From NCBI GenBank assembly GCA_963457665.1, contig OY735218.1, positions 45,183,158-45,247,157 of the forward strand: DNA of 64,000 nucleotides, given 5' to 3'. This document shows positions 10,501 to 18,582 of the stretch, in pieces. Origin of the DNA: Thysanoteuthis rhombus. Its lineage: Eukaryota; Mollusca; Cephalopoda; Oegopsida; Thysanoteuthidae. A program made the translations under genes and the position numbers. Numbering within the stretch: position 1 is the stretch's first letter; each line of letters opens with the position of its first letter. A model generated the notes under the pieces. It ran no database searches and was not told the origin of the DNA. It saw nothing but the letters and a program-made list of their open reading frames with translations.

Positions 10501-11038
10501 GCCCGGACTGAGGTGCCTCAATAACAACGAGGCGTCCCTCACCTGGCTAGTCATACGGAATGCTCTCTGGGTCGGCAAACGGCTTTTTGCAGCGGGTCTG
10601 GTAGTTTCACCAGAGTGCATGCGCTGTGGTGGAATGGAGGAGTCTATTGAGCACGCCTTCTTCCACTGCAGCGTGGTGCAACCGCTGTGCAAGCTGGTTG
10701 AAGGCCACATGGTTCGCATCGTCGGGGCACGGTTTTTTGCCTTGGATGCCAGTGTTGTCTGCAGCAATGTGTTCCCATCGTTGGAGAAGGACGCACATAT
10801 AGTGCTAATGTGCTTACTTGGCGTGATGCGAATGGTGATTTGGACGACGCGTCAGAAGGGGTTCCACGAAGGAGAGCGCTTCACTCCCGAACAACTGATT
10901 GCGTTCTTTGGGCACCAGCTCAAAGTCAAAATCAGGGTCGAGAGGGGGAGGCTCCCTTGGTCGGAATTCAACGGAAGGTGGGTGAGAGTTGCCCGACTGT
11001 GTCGAGTGAAAGGTGCTGAATTAGAGTGGTTTTTTTGA
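7589..11038 (+). CDS. LINE ORF2: APE endonuclease, reverse transcriptase, CCHC, U2 (1149 aa)
   Basis: This enzyme nicks the target and copies element RNA into DNA (target-primed reverse transcription). The APE-type endonuclease spans 1-235: N9 (SLNGRG), E38 (QETH), Y109 (GVYAPN), D139/N141 (GDWNAV), S202/D205 (SYIDRV) and D229-H230 (SDHRLV). The RT spans about 440-760: KTPGIDGLPYEVY near 458, LDQSKAFDRVD near 585, RQGCPLSP at 643-650 and the AYVDD catalytic box at 686-690. A C-terminal zinc motif (C-X2-C-X8-H-X4-C, ECMRCGG...) starts near 1010. The endonuclease box order and the RT region around FRPITLLNTELKILAKVLAN are typical of the Tx1/L1 group. No RNase H domain was seen. The ATG lies nine bases after the ORF1 stop. 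Confidence 0.92.
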   Translation: MALYLASLNGRGCRNESRRARLCRLLRHLDVSICCLQETHFISSDNESVLSRDFRLFSAYFDYRSRGVSWLISHSLNAVCSLVYADPAGRLCVVDVTIRGEAFRLIGVYAPNGQGERINFFRQIDQFVVPSRRLVLAGDWNAVLDPDIDRGVNRGTNNGDVIPFRDLINRLDLVDKFRNEHPRQVVWTWTNSGDPSSVQRSSYIDRVLARRVDHKFLECPSFHSVPFSDHRLVRARMNLGIAKPFKSGYWKFNTSLVDMEDFRDQLTSLIQRELTGAILGNKFWGNLKNKIRSFAADYSRRLNLVRLAAQKALEDRIERAVEGGDSSQVKIAKAELASLHAKKDQALVVRARLKRMSPEATNMADELRLEEMRSASSRYISSVTSPDGRLVTTNEGICEVFRANFQELFTREARLNSAQFDAYLADFPRLEATEAAGCEGPITEDEIREALKSTEKEKTPGIDGLPYEVYLRLSPIFVHLLALIFNHWLKQGRIPSRFTRGVVKLLCKDKNGGDGVDNFRPITLLNTELKILAKVLANRLQTVLESLIGPEQTCSVKGRTIQDNLHTVRTIIEKVDNGAALIKLDQSKAFDRVDHRFLESVLSASGFGEIFRSWIRLLYASPSSVVEVNGVRSKAFQLSRSVRQGCPLSPMLYILALEPFLRKVKANPVLRGLTLPGGHTPVKYTAYVDDITLLVTSSAEIREISVEIQRYETVTGAKANCGKSEGLLLDSWRGRSLPGPFAWTEGPCKILGVWFGPDLQLEKNWSGVLEKVEKAVDLWTRRKLSFKGRAEVCVSHIYPLILYRLSVLPLPCTDQQKLEGAMFRLLWGHRHPMVSRKICQLQPAEGGLGMPNIKARQHSLRLTFLGRMCTQEEQNGEFWKEDARKAFPALRNVHSDDGGEARRRPRAECSFYRECRHALRVFSRVKVCLNDTRSLSRRALYRVIVRGSVRDEMIEGLGLTKAESRSIWPWTPGLRCLNNNEASLTWLVIRNALWVGKRLFAAGLVVSPECMRCGGMEESIEHAFFHCSVVQPLCKLVEGHMVRIVGARFFALDASVVCSNVFPSLEKDAHIVLMCLLGVMRMVIWTTRQKGFHEGERFTPEQLIAFFGHQLKVKIRVERGRLPWSEFNGRWVRVARLCRVKGAELEWFF

Positions 11039-11927
11039 AAGTCTATTGGTTAGTAAGGATTTTGCAGTCCTGACACGAACGTGCTAACCCAGCCCAGGTT
11101 AGGATAGATTAGATTTTCCTTTTCTGTTAGCCAACAGTTTCTTAGCTAGGGAGAGAATGATCATCGGCCCCCCTTTTTTTTTCTGTCCTCCACTTTTTTC
11201 GATTCCCATCCCCTCCCCCTCTAGATGACAGAAGGTAAAGTTTTCCAGAGGATGTTTGAGAGATTTTTTTTTTTTTTTTCTGTCTCAACATCCATCTTTT
11301 CGTCTGGTTAACTTACTGTTCTGCCATGTTAGGTCTTTTGTGGGGGGTCACATACTAATTTCGTTTTCGTTTTTTTTTTCTGTAAATATATATCAGTCAT
11401 TGGGGTTCATTTTTATTTGTAAATATTTATCATAATTTTATTCCCCCCCCACACACAAAAATTGTAAATAGGGGTTTAGAGTAGTTTTTACATCATAGAG
11501 AGAATCTGACTTTATGGTAAATGCAGTATGAAAGAGACCAGGAAAAATGTGTTGTTTTGGTGAATGGATGTATATAGTGTGATTGGGTCAGTGCATGAGA
11601 CTAGCTAAGATAAGATTAGGAATAGAGTTGACCAGTCCTTATACCCCATTCCCCCCTTCGACTTCATGTCATATTTCTCTCTTTCAGAGAATAAATAATC
11701 ACAGATCGCTCGACTGGATTGTTGTTACTTTTTTGGCAAAAAAAAAAAAGACAAGTTTCCTGCGACCACACCGAACAAGATAACGGACTAGTAGGACCCC
11801 CTTGAAACTCTAGTTCGAAAAGATAAGCCCTTGGTTTTTTGACTCGATTTGACTCAAATTGACTCGATTTTTTTTATTATTTCGATTTTGTTGTTTGTCT
11901 CGATTTTGTATTTTTTTCTTTCCCTTC
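11039..11927 (+). other. U2 3' UTR, U2/U3 junction and U3 5' UTR
   Basis: No gene. The 3' UTR matches that of U1. AATAAA is at 11690-11695 and CACAGAT at 11700-11706, followed by CGCTCGACTGGATTG. The U3 5' UTR has an A-run near 11739-11749 and three GACTC motifs within 30 bp (11841-11865), the 5' UTR type shared with U4, U5, U7 and U8. Confidence 0.75.
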
Positions 11928-14240
11928 ATGGCCGACGAGGCCAGGAGGGCCTTGTTTGCTTCCCCCGATAAGGGGGAGGGCGGGGGCACATCCACACCCC
12001 CTAAAATAGGGAAAAAAAACAAAAAAAAACAAGAAAAAATGTCTACAACACAGACAAACAGTCCAGTTAAAAAGAATACAGACATGAAAAAATCCCCCGT
12101 CCATGAAGGGAGGGGGGAAAATACAGACTCGCCGATTCCGGCGGGACAACAACAACAACAAGAAAAGACAAGTGGGGACTCTCCTAACGTTTGGTCATCC
12201 CCTCCCGTAATAAATACAGTCAATGTGGCGGAATTCGTCAAGCGTTGCCAGACATACAGTCACCTTGTAAAAGAGGACGGCTTACTGGTGGACTTGGTCG
12301 AATTGAAAGACATTGAGAAAAAAATGGTGTCCGTCTTTTTGGTCGACAAGAAGTCAAACCGAATTGTCCGATCAAACAAAGACATAGTGTTGAAAGCACT
12401 GGCTAGCTTAGGAATCAAAGCCAAACAAGTTGTTAAAGGCGATGGCTTTGCGATGTGGGACGTACTATTGCCCACTGAACAGGACTGTTCAGATCTCCTG
12501 CGCCGAGAGCTCCAAACGAAGGAGCATTACATTCGTGTTGAGTATCTCGGCCGGAGAAGGACCCGGGTAATAGCACATGAGGTGCCCAGCTTCGTACTCG
12601 GGGAACATATCGGGGCTTTTCTCCTGAAATACGGAGAAATTGTCTCGGTTGACTCCGAGGCGATGCGTGGGGAGTGGCGTTTTGATCTTATGATCGACAG
12701 GAAGGCGTTCCTGGCCATTCCCAACTATTTGGACATAGGTGGTCGGAGGCGACTGCCTCTTATCGTAAAAGGTAGGAGGCCAGTCTGCTGGATATGCGGG
12801 GAGGCCGGTCACCTCGCCGCTATCTGCAAAAAGAAACCGTCCAGCCTGACGCAAGACCCTTCCCACTCAGTTTCTGTGACCGCCCAAAAGGAGGCTCCCG
12901 TAGTCTCGCCTACTGCCATGACTGGAGGAATCCAGTCAGATGCCGGGAGAGGTAAAAGTCTCCCCTCACCTAAACCGTCGACTCCGTCACCAAAGGTGGT
13001 GGCACAAAAAGAGAAGACGGAGGGGGAGTGGCAGGTAGTAGGTCGTAGTGGGAAGAAGGCCCAAATAGAAGCACCCCTGTTGCCACATATCCTAAAGCGA
13101 ACCGACACCGACAGTCCCCAAGGAGAGACCCCGCAGTCTTATGCGGAACGGGCTAGAGTAGGGGGTTATGCTAGTCCGAGTCGTGAAAAAAAAGAAATGG
13201 CGGCGGCGTTGCTCATAAAACTTAAGTCCAGGCAGCCAGCAGAGAGGGTTACCCCTCCACCCTCTCCCCGAACAATACACAGTCCTTCAATCAAAAAATC
13301 ACCCCCAAAAAAAACAGAATTGACAGTTTTAAAAAAATCACCCCCCAAAGAAACACAATTGACAGTCCTAAAAAAATCTTCCCCCCAAAAAACTGAAATA
13401 ACAACTTTGAAAAAATCCCCCCCCAAAAAAACAGAACTGACAACATCTCCCAGACACACACCGAGACACACACCCAAGAAAAATCAGACAGTGCCAGAAC
13501 CTACACCTTCTCCAACTCCTCCATTGCCGCCCACTCTACTATTATTTTCACAACCTCCCCCGCCACCGCCGCCGCCGCCGCCGCCATCACCGCCGCCGTC
13601 GTCGTCCCCCCCATCAACACCATCAACAACAATATCAACAACAACAACACCTACACAAACACCAACACAATCGGCCTCACAAAAGAGGCCGAGAAGCCCA
13701 GCCGGGGGAGACGCCGGCGAGCCAACAACAAAAAAAGAAAAAAAAGTGAGACACAAGAGAGGGGTCCACATCTGCCGTGTCGACCCGGACATTATAGAAA
13801 AATCGAAGCTTCAGCAGCAAGCCCTAAGGAATTTAAAAGTCCTCCACAGTTTCCGGTTCGTCGAGCCCGGAAGACGCGACGTGGAGGACCCCACCTTGTT
13901 CCCAGGGCTTAAAAAGCTGCTAACAGTAGTCCGGGTCGGAGACACCTCGCGGCAGGTGTGGGATATGCTCCGGGAGGCCAATGGGGCCTTCCAAATGACC
14001 ACACCACTGGCTGTCTGGCATCATCCGGACTTGCAGAAACTAAAGAACTTTTGCTCTGGGAGGGTCCCCGTCTTCATGCACCCCTCCCTTTATAGGGCAG
14101 CAAAACTAACATTCCCTAGGCACGTCGGCGGCGTGTCCCTGGATGGCACCATCAGAACTGAGATGGGCACTGATCCTATGGGACCCGCTGTCGGTGTGCT
14201 ATCACCGGCAATGTTCGCGTCAGGAGGGCAACGCCAATAG
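11928..14240 (+). CDS. LINE ORF1 nucleic-acid-binding protein, U3 (770 aa)
   Basis: Same domain order as the U2 protein, with the knuckle, type-A repeats and polyproline tract present. The frame is open upstream to a TTG, but the first ATG is the one used here and the upstream peptide would only translate T-rich UTR. Differences from U2 include NSPVKKNTD near residue 46, TKEHYIRV instead of TKEYFIRV, an extra Thr before KKEKKV, DIIEKSK for DILEKSK, and PVFMHPS for PVYMHPS. These same markers occur in U7. The stop is TAG, with ORF2 nine bases on in frame. Confidence 0.88.
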   Translation: MADEARRALFASPDKGEGGGTSTPPKIGKKNKKKQEKMSTTQTNSPVKKNTDMKKSPVHEGRGENTDSPIPAGQQQQQEKTSGDSPNVWSSPPVINTVNVAEFVKRCQTYSHLVKEDGLLVDLVELKDIEKKMVSVFLVDKKSNRIVRSNKDIVLKALASLGIKAKQVVKGDGFAMWDVLLPTEQDCSDLLRRELQTKEHYIRVEYLGRRRTRVIAHEVPSFVLGEHIGAFLLKYGEIVSVDSEAMRGEWRFDLMIDRKAFLAIPNYLDIGGRRRLPLIVKGRRPVCWICGEAGHLAAICKKKPSSLTQDPSHSVSVTAQKEAPVVSPTAMTGGIQSDAGRGKSLPSPKPSTPSPKVVAQKEKTEGEWQVVGRSGKKAQIEAPLLPHILKRTDTDSPQGETPQSYAERARVGGYASPSREKKEMAAALLIKLKSRQPAERVTPPPSPRTIHSPSIKKSPPKKTELTVLKKSPPKETQLTVLKKSSPQKTEITTLKKSPPKKTELTTSPRHTPRHTPKKNQTVPEPTPSPTPPLPPTLLLFSQPPPPPPPPPPPSPPPSSSPPSTPSTTISTTTTPTQTPTQSASQKRPRSPAGGDAGEPTTKKEKKVRHKRGVHICRVDPDIIEKSKLQQQALRNLKVLHSFRFVEPGRRDVEDPTLFPGLKKLLTVVRVGDTSRQVWDMLREANGAFQMTTPLAVWHHPDLQKLKNFCSGRVPVFMHPSLYRAAKLTFPRHVGGVSLDGTIRTEMGTDPMGPAVGVLSPAMFASGGQRQ

Positions 14241-14249
14241 ATTAACAAG

Positions 14250-17200
14250 ATGGCTCTCTATTTAGCAAGTTTGAATGGTCGTGGTTGCCGGAATGAGTCG
14301 AGAAGAGCTAGACTCTGTCGTCTCCTCCGGCACCTCGACGTGAGTATTTGTTGTTTACAGGAGACTCATTTTATTTCGAGCGACAATGAGAGTGTGCTGT
14401 CTCGAGATTTCCGTCTCTTTTCAGCATATTTTGATTACCGCTCCAGAGGTGTCTCTTGGCTAATAAGCCATTCTTTGAATGCGGTGTGTTCCCTTGTGTA
14501 TGCAGACCCGGCGGGCAGATTGTGCGTCGTTGATGTTACCATAAGAGGGGAGGCTTTTCGTTTGATTGGGGTTTATGCGCCCAACGGCCAGGGTGAGCGA
14601 ATCAACTTCTTTCGGCAGATCGATCAGTTCGTAGTTCCGTCGAGACGGCTAGTGTTAGCGGGTGATTGGAATGCCGTCCTTGATCCCGATATAGACAGAG
14701 GGGTAAATAGGGGAACTAACAACGGTGACGTGATTCCGTTTCGGGATTTGATCAACAGGCTTGACCTGGTGGATAAATTCCGAAACGAACACCCCCGCCA
14801 AGTAGTATGGACTTGGACTAATAGTGGCGACCCGAGTTCGGTGCAACGTTCCAGTTACATCGATCGGGTCTTAGCTAGAAGAGTCGACCATAAGTTTTTG
14901 GAATGTCCAAGTTTCCATAGCGTCCCCTTTTCGGACCATAGATTAGTAAGGGCCCGAATGAATTTAGGTATAGCTAAGCCCTTCAAGTCTGGTTACTGGA
15001 AATTCAACACATCCCTCGTGGATATGGAGGATTTTCGGGACCAGCTAACATCACTAATCCAGCGGGAACTGACGGGGGCTATCCTGGGTAATAAATTCTG
15101 GGGGAACCTCAAAAACAAAATTAGGTCTTTTGCTGCCGATTACAGTAGGCGACTCAACCTAGTGAGACTAGCGGCACAAAAGGCACTAGAAGATCGGATC
15201 GAGCGGGCGGTGGAGGGAGGGGACTCTAGCCAGGTTAAGATAGCTAAGGCAGAGTTGGCCTCCTTGCATGCCAAGAAGGATCAAGCTCTAGTAGTTAGAG
15301 CTAGATTAAAAAGAATGTCCCCCGAGGCAACGAATATGGCCGATGAGCTGAGGCTAGAAGAAATTAGGAGTGCGTCTAGTCGGTATATCTCCAGCGTCAC
15401 ATCGCCGGACGGACGTCTTGTGACCACAAACGAAGGTATCTGTGAGGTGTTTCGTGCCAATTTTCAGGAACTATTCACCAGGGAAGCTAGACTGAATTCG
15501 GCTCAGTTCGACGCCTATTTAGCTGACTTCCCTCGCCTTGAGGCGACTGAAGCAGCTGGGTGCGAGGGGCCCATAACAGAGGATGAAATCCGGGAAGCGT
15601 TAAAGAGCACCGAGAAGGAGAAGACACCGGGGATCGATGGTTTACCTTACGAAGTGTATTTGAGGCTGTCGCCCATTTTTGTTCACTTGCTGGCTTTGAT
15701 CTTTAACCACTGGTTAAAGCAGGGGAGAATCCCCAGCCGCTTTACCAGAGGGGTAGTGAAATTGCTATGCAAGGACAAAAATGGAGGGGACGGGGTAGAT
15801 AACTTCAGGCCCATAACTCTGCTCAATACAGAGTTAAAGATTTTGGCCAAGGTCCTCGCCAACCGACTGCAGACTGTGCTGGAGAGTCTGATTGGCCCCG
15901 AACAGACTTGCTCTGTAAAGGGTCGGACTATCCAAGACAATCTGCACACGGTGCGCACGATCATTGAGAAAGTCGACAATGGAGCCGCGCTGATCAAGTT
16001 AGATCAGTCCAAAGCATTCGATAGGGTCGACCATCGTTTTCTCGAGTCCGTCTTATCCGCGTCTGGCTTCGGTGAGATCTTTCGCTCCTGGATTCGTCTC
16101 TTGTATGCATCCCCCAGCTCGGTGGTGGAAGTGAATGGAGTGAGGTCGAAAGCCTTTCAGTTGTCCAGATCAGTTCGTCAAGGTTGTCCACTTTCGCCGA
16201 TGCTGTACATTCTTGCGCTGGAACCTTTCCTGCGCAAAGTAAAGGCGAATCCGGTCCTGCGCGGGCTAACCTTGCCTGGTGGTCACACGCCAGTCAAGTA
16301 TACCGCCTACGTTGATGACATAACTTTGCTTGTAACGAGCAGTGCCGAGATCAGGGAAATCAGCGTAGAGATCCAAAGGTATGAGACGGTGACAGGGGCC
16401 AAAGCCAACTGCGGCAAGTCTGAGGGCTTGTTGCTGGACTCGTGGAGAGGGCGCTCTCTCCCTGGTCCCTTTGCCTGGACGGAAGGGCCGTGCAAGATAC
16501 TCGGCGTCTGGTTCGGTCCCGACCTCCAGTTGGAGAAAAATTGGTCGGGTGTACTGGAAAAGGTAGAGAAAGCTGTTGATCTGTGGACTCGGAGGAAGCT
16601 CTCCTTCAAGGGTAGGGCCGAGGTGTGCGTCTCTCACATCTACCCCCTTATCCTTTACCGACTTTCAGTGCTCCCTCTTCCGTGTACCGACCAACAAAAG
16701 TTGGAAGGTGCCATGTTTCGACTCCTATGGGGTCACAGGCACCCCATGGTATCTCGCAAGATCTGTCAGCTCCAACCTGCGGAAGGCGGCCTAGGAATGC
16801 CGAACATCAAAGCTCGGCAACATAGTCTACGCTTGACTTTCTTAGGTCGGATGTGTACGCAAGAAGAGCAGAACGGCGAATTCTGGAAAGAAGACGCCAG
16901 GAAGGCTTTCCCAGCCTTAAGAAACGTGCATTCCGACGACGGGGGTGAGGCCCGCCGTAGACCCCGGGCGGAATGCTCTTTCTATCGAGAATGCCGACAC
17001 GCTCTCCGAGTTTTTTCTCGGGTGAAGGTATGCCTCAACGACACCCGGTCGTTGTCGAGGAGGGCATTATATCGGGTAATAGTGAGGGGGTCCGTTCGAG
17101 ACGAAATGATCGAGGGGCTCGGTTTAACGAAGGCGGAGAGTCGCTCAATCTGGCCTTGGACGCCCGGACTGAGGTGCCTCAATAACAACGAGGCGTCCCT

Positions 17201-17699
17201 CACCTGGCTAGTCATACGGAATGCTCTCTGGGTCGGCAAACGGCTTTTTGCAGCGGGTCTGGTAGTTTCACCAGAGTGCATGCGCTGTGGTGGAATGGAG
17301 GAGTCTATTGAGCACGCCTTCTTCCACTGCAGCGTGGTGCAACCGCTGTGCAAGCTGGTTGAAGGCCACATGGTTCGCATCGTCGGGGCACGGTTTTTTG
17401 CCTTGGATGCCAGTGTTGTCTGCAGCAATGTGTTCCCATCGTTGGAGAAGGACGCACATATAGTGCTAATGTGCTTACTTGGCGTGATGCGAATGGTGAT
17501 TTGGACGACGCGTCAGAAGGGGTTCCACGAAGGAGAGCATTTCACTCCCGAACAACTGATTGCGTTCTTTGGGCACCAGCTCAAAGTCAAAATCAGGGTC
17601 GAGAGGGGGAGGCTCCCTTGGTCGGAATTCAACGGAAGGTGGGTGAGAGTTGCCCGACTGTGTCGAGTGAAAGGTGCTGAATTAGAGTGGTTTTTTTGA
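14250..17699 (+). CDS. LINE ORF2: APE endonuclease, reverse transcriptase, CCHC, U3 (1149 aa)
   Basis: Full length and open, with all endonuclease and RT residues listed for U2. Marker changes are EEIRSASS (Met to Ile) and GEHFTPEQ (Arg to His) near the C-terminus. It has the KSTEKEK/CKDKNGG type in the RT N-terminal part, like U1, U2 and U6. The C-terminal region is the common type (ECMRCGG). Confidence 0.92.
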   Translation: MALYLASLNGRGCRNESRRARLCRLLRHLDVSICCLQETHFISSDNESVLSRDFRLFSAYFDYRSRGVSWLISHSLNAVCSLVYADPAGRLCVVDVTIRGEAFRLIGVYAPNGQGERINFFRQIDQFVVPSRRLVLAGDWNAVLDPDIDRGVNRGTNNGDVIPFRDLINRLDLVDKFRNEHPRQVVWTWTNSGDPSSVQRSSYIDRVLARRVDHKFLECPSFHSVPFSDHRLVRARMNLGIAKPFKSGYWKFNTSLVDMEDFRDQLTSLIQRELTGAILGNKFWGNLKNKIRSFAADYSRRLNLVRLAAQKALEDRIERAVEGGDSSQVKIAKAELASLHAKKDQALVVRARLKRMSPEATNMADELRLEEIRSASSRYISSVTSPDGRLVTTNEGICEVFRANFQELFTREARLNSAQFDAYLADFPRLEATEAAGCEGPITEDEIREALKSTEKEKTPGIDGLPYEVYLRLSPIFVHLLALIFNHWLKQGRIPSRFTRGVVKLLCKDKNGGDGVDNFRPITLLNTELKILAKVLANRLQTVLESLIGPEQTCSVKGRTIQDNLHTVRTIIEKVDNGAALIKLDQSKAFDRVDHRFLESVLSASGFGEIFRSWIRLLYASPSSVVEVNGVRSKAFQLSRSVRQGCPLSPMLYILALEPFLRKVKANPVLRGLTLPGGHTPVKYTAYVDDITLLVTSSAEIREISVEIQRYETVTGAKANCGKSEGLLLDSWRGRSLPGPFAWTEGPCKILGVWFGPDLQLEKNWSGVLEKVEKAVDLWTRRKLSFKGRAEVCVSHIYPLILYRLSVLPLPCTDQQKLEGAMFRLLWGHRHPMVSRKICQLQPAEGGLGMPNIKARQHSLRLTFLGRMCTQEEQNGEFWKEDARKAFPALRNVHSDDGGEARRRPRAECSFYRECRHALRVFSRVKVCLNDTRSLSRRALYRVIVRGSVRDEMIEGLGLTKAESRSIWPWTPGLRCLNNNEASLTWLVIRNALWVGKRLFAAGLVVSPECMRCGGMEESIEHAFFHCSVVQPLCKLVEGHMVRIVGARFFALDASVVCSNVFPSLEKDAHIVLMCLLGVMRMVIWTTRQKGFHEGEHFTPEQLIAFFGHQLKVKIRVERGRLPWSEFNGRWVRVARLCRVKGAELEWFF

Positions 17700-18582
17700 G
17701 ATCTATTGGTTAATTAAGGATTTTGCAGTCCTGACACGAACGTGCTAACCCAGCCCAGGTTAGGATAGATTAGATTTTCCTTTTCTGTTAGCCAACAGTT
17801 TCTTAGCTAGGGAGAGAATGATCATCAGCCCCCCTTTTTTTTCTGTCCTCCACTTTTTTCGATTCCCATCCCCTCCCCCTCTAGATGACAGAAGGTAAAG
17901 TTTTCCAGAGGATGTTTGAGAGATTTTTCTTTTCTGTCTCGACATCCATCTTTTCGTCTGGTTAACTTACTGTTCTGCCATGTTAGGTCTTTTGTGGGGG
18001 GTCACATACTAATTTCGTTTTCGTTTTTTTTTTTTTCTGTAAATATATATCAGTCATTGGGGTTCATTTTTATTTGTAAATATTCATCATAATTTTATTC
18101 CCCCCCCACACACAAAATTGTATATAGGGGTTTAGAGTAGTTTTTACATCATAGAGAGAATCTGACTTTATGGTAAATGCAGTATGAAAGAGACCAGGAA
18201 AAATGTGTTGTTTTGGTGAATGGATGTATATAGTGTGATTGGGTCAGTGCATGAGACTAGCTAAGATAAGATTAGGAATAGAGTTGACCAGTCCTTATAC
18301 CCCATTCCCCCCTTCGACTTCATGTCATATTTCTCTCTTTCAGAGAATAAATAATCACAGATCGCTCGACTGGATTGTTGTTACTTTTTTGGCAAAAAAA
18401 AAAAGACAAGTTTCCTGCGACCACACCGAACAAGATAACGGACTAGTAGGACCCCCTTGAAACTCTAGTTCGAAAAGATAAGCCCTTGGTTTTTTGACTC
18501 GATTTGACTCAAATTGACTCGATTTTTTTTATTATTTCGATTTTGTTGTTTGTCTCGATTTTGTATTTTTTTCTTTCCCTTC
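17700..18582 (+). other. U3 3' UTR, U3/U4 junction and U4 5' UTR
   Basis: No gene. The long T-run of other units is here only a short interrupted tract (TTTTTCTTTTC near 17924). AATAAA is at 18346-18351, CACAGAT at 18356-18362, then the GACTC-type 5' UTR of U4. Confidence 0.75.

Larger units (their letters stand above)
5055..11699 (+). mobile_element. Tx1/L1-group LINE, array unit U2, full length, both ORFs open
   Basis: First complete unit (6645 bp): 5' UTR about 208 bp, ORF1 5270-7579, ORF2 7589-11038, 3' UTR to AATAAA at 11690-11695. No poly(A) tail separates it from U3; the 3' end runs directly into CACAGAT and the next 5' UTR. Both ORFs are open with all catalytic motifs, so the copy looks able to encode active proteins. 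Whether it is transcribed is unknown. Confidence 0.88.
11700..18355 (+). mobile_element. Tx1/L1-group LINE, array unit U3, full length, both ORFs open
   Basis: Complete 6656-bp unit. Its ORF1 linker and C-terminus are of the U1/U2 type, but the 5' UTR is of the GACTC type and the 3' UTR start (AGATCTATTGGTTAATTAAG) matches U7, so it is a mosaic relative to U2. Confidence 0.88.

Noticed and set aside
11583-11783. Short + frame (66 aa) in the 3' UTR/5' UTR junction, recurring in several units.
   Set aside because: Length and C-terminus change from unit to unit through the A-run, and the predicted peptide has no domain. It looks like UTR sequence.
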